The translations under genes were made by a program, and so were the position numbers. Positions 7,010 through 14,389 of a DNA stretch of 15,311 bases are shown piece by piece. The stretch covers positions 1-15,311 of the forward strand of contig JACQLG010000035.1 of assembly GCA_016204155.1 (NCBI GenBank), in the 5' to 3' direction. The stretch comes from Candidatus Niyogiibacteriota bacterium (GTDB taxonomy: Bacteria > Patescibacteriota > Minisyncoccia > 1-14-0-10-42-19). The stretch's first letter is position 1. Each line of letters opens with the position of its first letter. Below the pieces are notes generated by a model. That model worked only from the letters and a program-made list of their open reading frames with translations. It made no database searches and had not been told where the DNA came from.

Positions 7010-8017
7010 TTATTCTTTTAATGTGAGCCCCATGCCGGACAATACGCCTTGAATATCATTTATCGCTCTCTGACCGATGCCGTCCAGCTTCATAAGATCT
7101 TCCGCACTCTTTTTTACAAGGCCTCCGACCGTACGGATTCCCGCTTGAGATAAGGCATTCAGTACCCGTCCTGAAAAATTCAGTTCTTCAATGCGCACCT
7201 TCAAGATATCGGCAAGATCAGGAGAAATATATTCTCCTTCCGATAGCTTTTCCGTCTTCTCTTTAGAGCCTGCTTTCTTTGCAGCCTCCTCTTTTCCATC
7301 TTGGGTAATTTCTTTCAGTCCTTCTTTTTCCTCAAACCCGACAACTGCTTTCAGCTGTTTGATCATTGTTACGATTGCGTTTTCAAGAGCTTCTCGGGCA
7401 GAAATCGTCCCATCGGTTTCGATAGTGATACGTAGCCGATTAAAGTCGGTGCGATCCCCAACACGCATATTCTCCGTTTCATAGTGAACGCGCCTAATGG
7501 GCGTAAAAACAGCATCAAGCATCATGGAGCCAATATCAACTTTTTTCTTCTGAATAGTATCAAGTGAGCGATACCCTAATCCCTTCTCAACAATCACTTC
7601 CATCTTCAGCGTAGTTTGTTTATCCGTAAGATGTGCGATAACGAGATCGGGGTTGGCGATCTCTACCTGTGTCGGCAATGTAAAATCTTTCGCTTTTACT
7701 TCTCCTATTCCTTTTTTTTCAAAGGTGATCGTTTGCGGCTCATCCGTATAGAGCTTGAATCGAATTTGTTTTATCGAAAGAAGGATGTTGACCACATCTT
7801 CCTTTACGCCGTCTATCGTTGAGAACATGTGCTTCACGCCGTTGATTTTAACCTCGGTTGCGGCCGCTCCGGGCAGTGAGGACAACAGAATGCGCCGTAA
7901 CGCATTCCCGAGCGTATGGCCATACCCCGGATACAGTTCATCAATTTCATAAACGCCGTTCGTTTTACTTTCTGAAACAACGCGCGGCTTTGAAGGTAAT
8001 ACAATTGAATAATCCAT
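7010..8017 (-). CDS. rpoA: DNA-directed RNA polymerase subunit alpha
   Basis: Alpha nucleates RNA polymerase assembly and contacts promoter UP elements and activators. The 335-residue product has the N-terminal assembly domain (about residues 1-235: YPGYGHTLGNALRRILLSSLPG, VEKGLGYRSL and the FTPIRRVHYETENMRVG block). A charged linker (about 236-270, rich in K and E) leads to the C-terminal domain from about 272. In that domain R284 and N287 align with the DNA-contacting R265 and N268 of E. coli alpha, and the helix-hairpin-helix reads LDGIGQRAINDI. The AT-rich 37-base gap upstream has no Shine-Dalgarno site. Confidence 0.98.
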   Translation of the reverse strand: MDYSIVLPSKPRVVSESKTNGVYEIDELYPGYGHTLGNALRRILLSSLPGAAATEVKINGVKHMFSTIDGVKEDVVNILLSIKQIRFKLYTDEPQTITFEKKGIGEVKAKDFTLPTQVEIANPDLVIAHLTDKQTTLKMEVIVEKGLGYRSLDTIQKKKVDIGSMMLDAVFTPIRRVHYETENMRVGDRTDFNRLRITIETDGTISAREALENAIVTMIKQLKAVVGFEEKEGLKEITQDGKEEAAKKAGSKEKTEKLSEGEYISPDLADILKVRIEELNFSGRVLNALSQAGIRTVGGLVKKSAEDLMKLDGIGQRAINDIQGVLSGMGLTLKE

Positions 8018-8054
8018 ACAATAAAATTTTTAATTTTAATTTTTAAACATTGAT

Positions 8055-8669
8055 TTAACGCGAATAAAATTCCATAACGCTATTGATATTCGCCGGAATA
8101 TCGAACGTTCCAGGCTGAGGAGCGCCTATGATAGTCGCTTCATTCTTTTTCTTATCAAGCGTAATCCATGCCGGGACAACGTGCTTTTTGAGACGGATAT
8201 CCAAATCTTTAAATATGCCTTTAGCGCCGCTTTGAGGGCGGACGCTTACGATATCGCCTGTTTTTACATGATAAGAAGGAAAACTCTGGCGCCTCCCGTT
8301 CACGTGGATATGGCCGTGCGAAACGATCTGACGCGCCTGATTTCTGGAAGTAGCAAAACCAAGACGGTATATAACATTATCAAGCCGCGACTCCAAGAAT
8401 GTTATTAAGCGCTGGGTGTTCGCGCTATCTTTTGATTTCATAGACTTCATGACATAATTACGGAATTGCCGTTCCCGCAATCCATACGAAAATTTTACGA
8501 TTTGTTTTTCTTTCAGCTGCATCCCATATTCGGAAAGGTTCCGCCGCCTCCGCTTTAATTGTGCCGGAGTTGAACCGGGCGGATATGGCTTGCGCATAAC
8601 AGCGCAGCGTATCCGTCCGCATACGGATACTCCCAATCGTCTGCATTTTTTACATGTCATCGCTGTCAT
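8055..8669 (-). CDS. rpsD: 30S ribosomal protein S4 (zinc-binding type)
   Basis: Primary 16S rRNA binding protein. The 204 residues include an N-terminal cysteine cluster (C6, C9, C17, C22), indicating the zinc-containing C+ form, then the S4 core (KQIVKFSYGLRERQFRNYV) and the S4 RNA-binding domain (LESRLDNVIYRLGFATSRNQARQIVSHGHIHVNG). The end reads NINSVMEFYSR, close to the usual IVEYYSR. It could start at residue 1 or at Met4 (ATG at 8660); neither has a Shine-Dalgarno site. It lies in the standard order between rpsK and rpoA, separated from rpsK by a palindromic gap. Confidence 0.97.
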   Translation of the reverse strand: MTAMTCKKCRRLGVSVCGRIRCAVMRKPYPPGSTPAQLKRRRRNLSEYGMQLKEKQIVKFSYGLRERQFRNYVMKSMKSKDSANTQRLITFLESRLDNVIYRLGFATSRNQARQIVSHGHIHVNGRRQSFPSYHVKTGDIVSVRPQSGAKGIFKDLDIRLKKHVVPAWITLDKKKNEATIIGAPQPGTFDIPANINSVMEFYSR

Positions 8670-8674
8670 CTTTT

Positions 8675-8749
8675 TAGTTGATTAGCTTATTAGTTAATGA
8701 GTTACCTAGTTGTTAAACGAGATAACTAGCAAACTAACAAACTATTAAA
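8675..8749. repeat. Palindromic TAGTT-unit array between rpsK and rpsD
   Basis: The left half carries repeated TAGTT/TTAGTTAA words at about 7-9-base spacing (8675-8714). The right half carries the complement, AACTAGCAAACTAACAAACTATT (8723-8745). The inner stem pairs CTAGTTGT (8706-8713) with ATAACTAG (8722-8729); outer arms around 8688-8706 and 8731-8749 pair at about two thirds of positions. The element fills the whole 75-base gap in an otherwise compact operon and runs over the rpsK stop codon. A hairpin role in mRNA processing or attenuation is inferred. Confidence 0.6.
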
Positions 8750-9179
8750 CTCTCCGGGGTTTTGGCGCTTTCGGACCATTATGAGGAATCGGCGTTATAT
8801 CCCGTATCGCGTCCACCCCTATACCAGAGGCAACAAATGACCTAATAGCGGACTCGCGTCCTGATCCAACCCCTTTTATAAAAATATCAATACTTCTTAC
8901 GCCGATCTGTTTTGCCTTATCTGCGATAAGTTCTGATACTTTTGAAGCGGCATACGGCGTTCCTTTCCGCGCCCCTTTAAATCCCATAGATCCGGCAGAA
9001 GACCACATAAGTACATTCCCTTTCTCGTCAACAAAACTAACCATGGTATTGTTGTATGTCGCACGGATATACACTCCGCCTTTCTCGAATTTCTTTTTCG
9101 GCAGTTTTCCCAGCGCGCGCGCTTTCAATTCCGCGTCCACGCCGCTCCATGATTTTTTTGCTATACGTTTTTTACCCAT
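8745..9179 (-). CDS. rpsK: 30S ribosomal protein S11
   Basis: Platform protein of the small subunit, near the mRNA exit and the Shine-Dalgarno/anti-Shine-Dalgarno helix. The 144 residues have a basic N-terminal extension (1-30) followed by the conserved core: VYIRATYNNTMVSFVDEKGN, SSAGSMGFKGARKGTPYAA, and GVGSGRESAIRSFVASGIGV, ending with DITPIPHNGPKAPKPRRV. It is somewhat longer than the common ~129 residues because of the N-terminus. It follows rpsM by 24 bases, with no Shine-Dalgarno site before the ATG. Confidence 0.98.
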   Translation of the reverse strand: MGKKRIAKKSWSGVDAELKARALGKLPKKKFEKGGVYIRATYNNTMVSFVDEKGNVLMWSSAGSMGFKGARKGTPYAASKVSELIADKAKQIGVRSIDIFIKGVGSGRESAIRSFVASGIGVDAIRDITPIPHNGPKAPKPRRV

Positions 9180-9203
9180 AATACTTGTAGTGAGTTTATC
9201 GAA

Positions 9204-9590
9204 CTATTTCTTCTCTAATTTTCGCTTTCCTGAACCCATCGTATGGCGAACGTTGCCGCGCCTGGTCCGTGAATTCGTCTTTGTGCGCTGGCCACGCACC
9301 GGCAAATTTCTTGTATGGCGTCCTCCCCGATATGACTTAATATCTTTTAACCGTTTGATGTCTGATCGTATCGCCATGCGAAGGTCTCCTTCTACTTTTA
9401 CGCCTCCCTCAATGGCCGCACGGATGCGATTTAATTCGTCTGTCGTGAGTTCTGCTACTTTTTTACCTACCGGCACCTTTGCGTCATTTGCAATTTTGCG
9501 CGCTAATGACCTCCCTACCCCGTAAATAGAGGGGAGCGCGAATTCTAATCGTTTGTTGCCAGGAATCTCGACTCCTGCTATACGAGGCAT
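9204..9590 (-). CDS. rpsM: 30S ribosomal protein S13
   Basis: Head protein that contacts P-site tRNA and forms the intersubunit bridge to L5. The 128 residues match S13: MPRIAGVEIPGNKRLEFAL, the helix-hairpin-helix block IYGVGRSLARKIANDAKV, DIKRLKDIKSYRGGRHTRNLP, and the basic tail VRGQRTKTNSRTRRG. It begins 2 bases after rpmJ. The sequence AAGGA about five bases before the ATG is the only plausible weak Shine-Dalgarno site inside the leftward operons. Confidence 0.98.
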   Translation of the reverse strand: MPRIAGVEIPGNKRLEFALPSIYGVGRSLARKIANDAKVPVGKKVAELTTDELNRIRAAIEGGVKVEGDLRMAIRSDIKRLKDIKSYRGGRHTRNLPVRGQRTKTNSRTRRGNVRHTMGSGKRKLEKK

Positions 9591-9592
9591 GT

Positions 9593-9706
9593 TTATCCTT
9601 GTCGCTGCTTATGTTTCGGATTTTTGCAAATGACGCGCACACGACCCTTGCGCCTCACGATCTTGCAATCCGCACAAATTTTTTTTACCGATGCTCTAAC
9701 TTTCAT
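9593..9706 (-). CDS. rpmJ: 50S ribosomal protein L36 (zinc form)
   Basis: Small zinc-ribbon protein of the large subunit, 37 residues, starting MKVRASVKKICADCKIVRR. The four metal ligands C11, C14, C27 and H32 are all present, so this is the zinc-binding C+ form. It sits tightly between infA (4 bases before) and rpsM (2 bases after), its usual place. There is no Shine-Dalgarno site ahead of the ATG, so coupling to infA translation is likely. Confidence 0.97.
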   Translation of the reverse strand: MKVRASVKKICADCKIVRRKGRVRVICKNPKHKQRQG

Positions 9707-9710
9707 ACAT

Positions 9711-9938
9711 TTATAATCGCTGTATAATCCTGCCCTTTGCCGCATCATAATCATCCATTTCCATCTTTACATTATCGCCAACAAGCACCTTAATGCGGTA
9801 CATTTTCATTTTGCCCGACAAATAAGCAAAAACAAGGCCCTCTTCGCCTTCTATCTGCACACGAAACGTGGCATTCGGCAAAGCCTCAATAACGGTTCCT
9901 ATTTTAATTTCTTTACCTTTCCCGGTATTTTTTACCAT
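9711..9938 (-). CDS. infA: Translation initiation factor IF-1
   Basis: OB-fold factor that occupies the 30S A site during initiation. The 75 residues align along the whole family: KIGTVIEALPNATFRVQIEG, YLSGKMKMYRIKVLVGDNVKMEM, and DYDAAKGRIIQRL. It is the first gene of the infA-rpmJ-rpsM-rpsK-rpsD-rpoA-rplQ-rplM-rpsI cluster. A promoter is predicted just upstream and leaves a leader of at most about ten bases, without a Shine-Dalgarno site. The secY-adk-map genes often found before infA are replaced here by an unrelated pair and alaS. Confidence 0.98.
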   Translation of the reverse strand: MVKNTGKGKEIKIGTVIEALPNATFRVQIEGEEGLVFAYLSGKMKMYRIKVLVGDNVKMEMDDYDAAKGRIIQRL

Positions 9939-9953
9939 TCAGTGAGTATAAAT

Positions 9954-9982
9954 AGTGTAGACAAAAGAATAAAAATAGTCAA
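9954..9982 (-). promoter_or_regulatory. Predicted promoter of the infA-rpsI operon
   Basis: Reading leftward, TTGACT (9977-9982), a 17-base spacer and TACACT (9954-9959) match the housekeeping sigma consensus. The predicted start would leave about nine bases of leader. A second -10-like box, TATACT (9945-9950), lies six bases from the ATG and would give a leaderless transcript, but its spacing to TTGACT is too long. The site is in the 54-base gap after the membrane-protein gene. Confidence 0.55.
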
Positions 9983-9992
9983 GTGTATAGCA

Positions 9993-11351
9993 TTATGGAG
10001 ATTCAAACAATGTACGCTCAATAGTGATCTTGTCGGGATCATTCGGGAATACGCGCCACCATGAAGGAGAGAAAGAAATAACCGCTTCTTCAATCTGCGG
10101 ATAATATGAAAAGACATTCAATTGTTTGCGGAATCCCGCTGCCGCCAAATTCTCCGCAAGCAAAGACTGATCAATATTCCAAACAACATGAGCGAACCCT
10201 TCGATATGAAGCGTCATGATGCCGGAACGAGGATCACTCTCCTGAGCCTGATACGAAAGATTGCCGATATTTACGATATCAAATTGCGTATTATTTTCTC
10301 CTTCTTGTTCAAGATAGCGTTTGATTAACAACTCCTCAAGATCGTCAACAGAAACCGCGAGTCCATCATAACGCATGGTCATATCAAGTACAAGGGTTTC
10401 TGCCGGTTTTCCCGCTTCCGCAGAAAAATCTTTCTTAACAACGCTCAATGATGCCGCGTTTTCGGGCACTATCATATTTTCTGGAAGTTCATCAGTAAGG
10501 CGGCGCGCCAACTTTTCGCGGATCTGCGTTTCAAGCGCCGACGATAACGCGTCAATATCCTCCTTTGTTGCGACGCGCGTTGTTCCATTGAATCCTCCGC
10601 TCATACCGGACGAGGAACGCGCATAGAATTTTTCATATCGGGGGCTTCCTTTAAACCCGGGGATGGTAAAATCAGCGGGGCCGATATTATATTCTTCGCC
10701 AGGCTCATCGGCGTACACCGTAACATCCAGAGAAGAAGGTTCTATCTTCCCGTCGGCTATTTTCGCACCAGGCACCGTTACCTGTTCGGCAATGCGATAT
10801 ATTTTGCCGTCGGGCGTCTCAAAGCGCGTCCGCCCGACGAACACTTGGGGCGCGGAACTAAATTCATTATAGATAGTAAGTGTGCCGGAAGATTTCTCTT
10901 CAACGTCTTGCTGCCCCGATACAGAAAGCGATTGTTTCAAACTTTCTTCCATAATCACCGTTTCAACGCCTAAATCGGCTTGTCCATCCACGCTTGCCTT
11001 CAAAACAGTATCTACCTTAAAGAATTCTTGATGAGGAGTAATAGCAACGTGAACTCCGGAAAACGCATCAACGACGACCAAGAACAGAGTAAAAGCAACA
11101 ACGGCATACAGGATGACAAGCGGCCGGGCAACATACCACCGCTTTTTTTTCGGGCGGGCGTCGCTATTATCCTTTTTAATCTCTCCAATACGGACAGCGG
11201 CATTCGTGCGCTCTATAAAAAGGGAATGTCCTTTCTTCTGGAACGTATCGGGAATTACAACCTTCTTCTGAGGCAGAGGCGGTTTTTTTATAATAATATC
11301 TTGAAAAGCGGATTTTTTTGGGCTATTGCTTGAATGGGGATGATTAAGCAT
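9993..11351 (-). CDS. Single-pass membrane protein, baseplate-J-like ectodomain
   Basis: I cannot name this protein. Starting from the ATG at 11351 it has 452 residues; a GTG at 11357 would add two. Residues 1-76 are a basic, proline-containing cytoplasmic tail (KKPPLPQKK, RPKKKRW). Residues 77-98 form one membrane helix (PLVILYAVVAFTLFLVVVDAF), and the remaining 350 residues should lie outside. The ectodomain contains GTLTIYNEFSS, FETPDGKIYRI, VTVPGAK, and a YADEPGEEYNIGPADFTIPG block followed by a GSPRYEKFYARSS segment. From memory this pattern resembles baseplate-J-like hypothetical proteins common in Patescibacteria. It lies 12 bases after an actin-fold protein gene, an arrangement like PilM with membrane-anchored PilN. 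A promoter predicts a leaderless mRNA. Family assignment is tentative. Confidence 0.8.
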   Translation of the reverse strand: MLNHPHSSNSPKKSAFQDIIIKKPPLPQKKVVIPDTFQKKGHSLFIERTNAAVRIGEIKKDNSDARPKKKRWYVARPLVILYAVVAFTLFLVVVDAFSGVHVAITPHQEFFKVDTVLKASVDGQADLGVETVIMEESLKQSLSVSGQQDVEEKSSGTLTIYNEFSSAPQVFVGRTRFETPDGKIYRIAEQVTVPGAKIADGKIEPSSLDVTVYADEPGEEYNIGPADFTIPGFKGSPRYEKFYARSSSGMSGGFNGTTRVATKEDIDALSSALETQIREKLARRLTDELPENMIVPENAASLSVVKKDFSAEAGKPAETLVLDMTMRYDGLAVSVDDLEELLIKRYLEQEGENNTQFDIVNIGNLSYQAQESDPRSGIMTLHIEGFAHVVWNIDQSLLAENLAAAGFRKQLNVFSYYPQIEEAVISFSPSWWRVFPNDPDKITIERTLFESP

Positions 11352-11357
11352 AGTCAC

Positions 11358-11386
11358 ATAATACTACGATAGTTGCGTTGATTCAA
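11358..11386 (-). promoter_or_regulatory. Predicted promoter of the membrane-protein gene
   Basis: Reading leftward, TTGAAT (11381-11386), a 17-base spacer and TATTAT (11358-11363) form a good promoter. The -35 box lies within the end of the preceding coding region, and the -10 box sits just past its TAG stop. Six bases (GTGACT) separate the -10 box from the ATG at 11351, placing the transcript start at or beside the start codon. No Shine-Dalgarno site is present. Confidence 0.55.
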
Positions 11387-12581
11387 TCGGAATCGAAAGA
11401 AGATACAGAGGCGCTGCTTCGGCGTTATACGCAAACACCCGCGCCTCTCCGTCAAAATAATGCCTAATTAATTTCGGCTCGAGAACAGTAACACGAAATG
11501 ATTGATGCTGTAATACAAATTCTTGGAATGATGGGCCCTGAAGGGCTTTGGAAAAACCCGAAAGATACGCTCCTTCTCCCGCAACAATGATATTAGCGGG
11601 CAACAAAATATGATCGGATGCCTCGCGGAGAACCTTCTCAAAAAGCGCACGCCATTCCTGAATGGCGGATACAACTAAGGATTCGATACTTGTCTTTTTT
11701 GATGCCGCCACTTCATCTTTCTCCCATGCGCGGAAAAGAGAGAACGCATCTTTTGGGGATAATGAAAATGCGGATGCAATGCGCCGCACGATAAAATGCA
11801 TGCCTTTCCCAAATGTAAACGTCTCCTCAATAATTCCTTTCCGGATAATAGTAACGTCTGTCACTTCACCTCCTATATCTACGACAACGACGCCTTCGTC
11901 AACGTCAAATATATTCTGTCCTGCATCATGAGACCAGAATTGCTTAATTGTCTTAAAAAATACAAATGGCGCCGTATAAAAAAGGATTTCACGTGGAGAA
12001 AAATGGCTTGTAATAACATGATCAACGCCTTCAATAAACTTTCTCAAGCTCAGGCTGATATACATATCAAGCGTGAGTTCGCGCGCGTGCTTATTTAAAA
12101 ATTCATTCACCTCATACCCGTTCATCAAAATCCTCATAAATGACATCTCTACGATACGATATTCCCCTTTTTCTCCAGAAAAACGCTCGCCCGCATCCGC
12201 CAAAAAAGTTTCTGTTTCCTTGTCAAGGCTCTCTTTCAGCGTCTTTTTATCCGCGACGAACGGAATATCCTTTTTAATGGTAACGATGCGGGTCTGCGAA
12301 AAGTACCAGGGAGAAGCAAGAAGCACGTGAACTCCACGGATATGTTTTCCCTTCAGGGTTGCTGCGGCCCCTTTTGTCAGCTCTTCAAGCTCACGTTTGA
12401 CATATGCCTGCAACGTTCCGAAATAAGGCGTGGGTATGATGGAATGCGGACGCAGAAAGACTTCAAGGATCCGCGGTTTTTTGCCTTTTTGCAAAGCATA
12501 CAAAAGAGCGTTCACGCTTCCTGTGCCTATAAAAATACTGAGATGGTATTCCTCTTTTGTGGATATCGTCAATATGCCCAT
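11364..12581 (-). CDS. Actin-fold ATPase-like protein (FtsA/PilM type)
   Basis: Probable cytoplasmic member of the actin/Hsp70 ATPase superfamily, 405 residues. Three nucleotide-binding blocks can be seen: a phosphate-1-like GTGSVNALLY (19-28), the phosphate-2 block VVVVDIGGEVTDVTII (231-246), and the adenosine-type IIVAGEGAYLSGF (331-343). An inserted segment at about 40-105 resembles the position of the SHS2/1C domain of FtsA and PilM. I chose the ATG at 12581; the frame stays open to 12710, but that stretch overlaps alaS and has no superfamily features. It starts 17 bases after alaS and is followed closely by a membrane protein gene, its probable partner. The phosphate-1 motif departs from the usual DxGT/S form (IGTGS), so ATP hydrolysis is uncertain. 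FtsA, PilM and MamK-like alternatives cannot be separated by eye. Confidence 0.82.
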   Translation of the reverse strand: MGILTISTKEEYHLSIFIGTGSVNALLYALQKGKKPRILEVFLRPHSIIPTPYFGTLQAYVKRELEELTKGAAATLKGKHIRGVHVLLASPWYFSQTRIVTIKKDIPFVADKKTLKESLDKETETFLADAGERFSGEKGEYRIVEMSFMRILMNGYEVNEFLNKHARELTLDMYISLSLRKFIEGVDHVITSHFSPREILFYTAPFVFFKTIKQFWSHDAGQNIFDVDEGVVVVDIGGEVTDVTIIRKGIIEETFTFGKGMHFIVRRIASAFSLSPKDAFSLFRAWEKDEVAASKKTSIESLVVSAIQEWRALFEKVLREASDHILLPANIIVAGEGAYLSGFSKALQGPSFQEFVLQHQSFRVTVLEPKLIRHYFDGEARVFAYNAEAAPLYLLSIPIESTQLS

Positions 12582-12598
12582 ACAATAGAGCGTCGTTT

Positions 12599-14353
12599 TC
12601 AGGGTGTAACAGTCGCGCGTATCCTGCGTATGCCTGCAGCGGATGATTCTTCCTTTACAATCGTGATATGGCCGATTTCTTCCGTATTTTTTACATGCGG
12701 TCCGCCGCACAGTTCTTGCGAAAATACTTCTCCGTTTTCATCCACTACGCTATAGACGGAAACGCGGTCAGGATATTTTTCTTTGAAAAACGCGAGAGCC
12801 CCGTTACGAATGGCATCCTCATATGCCATTTCTTTCATTATAACATCAAACCCTCTCTCTACTACACTGTTCGCCATATCCTCGACTTTGCGCAATTCTT
12901 CTTTTGTGATCTTGCGCGGAAACGTAAAGTCAAAGCGCGTACGCTGGGCTGTTATGTCGGAGCCGGCCTGCCTTACCTCTCCTCCAAGGACTTTTCTTAG
13001 AGATGCCTGCAATACATGCGTCGCCGTATGCAAACGCGTCACTTTCTTAACTTCTTCCTCATTTGCGGCCTTTAATTCTCCCGTATGCAAAATAAGTCCG
13101 TGCCCGCCAAATTTCTTTTCTTTGCCTTTTCGCGATACTGCTCGATGCCGTTCAAATTCCTTATCAAAATCTTCTCGGCGCAAATTATCCGCGCGTCTTC
13201 CTCCTGCTTCCTTGATTATCTCATAGGGCAATCCGTAACTTTCATACAGACGGAAGGCGGATTTTGCGTCAAGCGCCGAACCCTCCCCCAATTCTTTCAT
13301 TCCTCGCTTAAGTGTACGGGAGAATGTTTGATATTCTCCGTTCAATACCTCATCAACAGCATTTGCGTTCAATTCAGGATAGAATCCGCAGTAGAGCGAT
13401 AGTATCTTCTTGAATGCCTTTTTGATATCAATCCCTTCCTCGCCATACACGATGATGCGGCGCAGAAGCCGGCGCAAAACATATCCCGCTTCTTTATTTG
13501 AAGGACGCACACCGTCTGAAACCAAAAACACAATCCCGCGCGCATGATCCGCAAAAACGCGCTTCCTCCGGATATCCATATCATAAGGCATCATGGCCAT
13601 CAGCGGAGAAAATAAATCCGTATCAAAGATCGTAGGAACATTCTCTACAACCATCGCAAGCCGCTCAAGCCCCATGCCAGTATCAACGCCAGGTATTTCT
13701 AATTTCCGCGATGTCTTATCGGAATTACAATAAAACTCGTTAAACACAATGTTCCAGATCTCAATACTTTTTCCTTCAGAACTTTTTACGTATATCTCTG
13801 TTGTTGGCCCGCACGGGCCTTCTATGCCCGTAGGCCCCCAAAAATTATCTTCGCGCCCCATCCTTCTAACGTCTGCTATACCGAGCGACTTCCAGATTTT
13901 TTCGGATTCGGTATCGGCAGGGACTTCCTTATCTCCTTCAAAAACGCTTACATAATCAATCCGAAGCCCTAATTCTTTTACAATAAAATCGTAGCCGTAC
14001 CCAATCGCCTCTTTTTTAAAATACCCGCCCGTGGACGAGACCGGCTCGCCGGGCTTATAGCCGAACGAGAAATTGCCAAGCATCTCAAAAAAAGTAAGAT
14101 GCGACTCGTCTCCTACTTCATCAATATCCGATGTACGGAATGACTTTTGGACCGATACCGTATTCTTGCTCCCAAAATCGCGCATCGGGTCTGCTTTCCC
14201 CATAAAATAGGGTTTAAACTGCTGCATGCCCGCGGTCGTCAATAATACTGAAGGATCGTCAGGAATCAATGAAGAAGAAGGAACTATCGTATGTTGATGT
14301 TCCCTATTCGCGAAAAATTCAAGGAATTTTTTACGAAGCGTATCAGAATCCAT
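12599..14353 (-). CDS. alaS: Alanyl-tRNA synthetase lacking the C-Ala domain
   Basis: Charges tRNA-Ala with alanine in the cytosol. The 584-residue product has the class II catalytic domain (LTTAGMQQFKPYF at 38-50, motif 2 around FRTSDIDEVGDESHLTFFEM, motif 3 GMGLERLAMV at 226-235). The tRNA-recognition region (about 250-400) and the editing domain follow. The editing zinc ligands are intact: HTATH at 442-446, and C549 with H553 in CGGPH. It stops soon after the editing domain, whereas typical bacterial AlaRS has about 875 residues with an oligomerisation segment and C-Ala. The stop is followed 17 bases later by the next gene, with no sign of a frameshift, so the short form looks genuine. It lies 36 bases after secF; no Shine-Dalgarno site is seen. 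Confidence 0.96.
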   Translation of the reverse strand: MDSDTLRKKFLEFFANREHQHTIVPSSSLIPDDPSVLLTTAGMQQFKPYFMGKADPMRDFGSKNTVSVQKSFRTSDIDEVGDESHLTFFEMLGNFSFGYKPGEPVSSTGGYFKKEAIGYGYDFIVKELGLRIDYVSVFEGDKEVPADTESEKIWKSLGIADVRRMGREDNFWGPTGIEGPCGPTTEIYVKSSEGKSIEIWNIVFNEFYCNSDKTSRKLEIPGVDTGMGLERLAMVVENVPTIFDTDLFSPLMAMMPYDMDIRRKRVFADHARGIVFLVSDGVRPSNKEAGYVLRRLLRRIIVYGEEGIDIKKAFKKILSLYCGFYPELNANAVDEVLNGEYQTFSRTLKRGMKELGEGSALDAKSAFRLYESYGLPYEIIKEAGGRRADNLRREDFDKEFERHRAVSRKGKEKKFGGHGLILHTGELKAANEEEVKKVTRLHTATHVLQASLRKVLGGEVRQAGSDITAQRTRFDFTFPRKITKEELRKVEDMANSVVERGFDVIMKEMAYEDAIRNGALAFFKEKYPDRVSVYSVVDENGEVFSQELCGGPHVKNTEEIGHITIVKEESSAAGIRRIRATVTP

Positions 14354-14389
14354 GAATACATAATTAATCTCTTGATAGAATTACTCTGT

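Noticed and set aside
8675..8749. TAGTT repeats as a CRISPR array
   Set aside because: Units are only 5-9 bases with no uniform repeats or unique spacers, and the array is inverted about its centre; no cas genes are nearby.
9043..9525. A 160-residue plus-strand open frame across rpsK and rpsM
   Set aside because: It is antisense to two unmistakable ribosomal protein genes and has no family features or ribosome binding site.
12582..12710. Upstream extension of the actin-fold protein by 43 residues into alaS
   Set aside because: It overlaps the AlaRS editing-domain end, is cysteine- and arginine-rich, and is unlike the superfamily; the fold begins after the ATG at 12581.
12327..12755. A 142-residue plus-strand open frame over the alaS/actin-fold junction
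   Set aside because: It is a shadow of two well-supported genes, cysteine-rich and low in family features.
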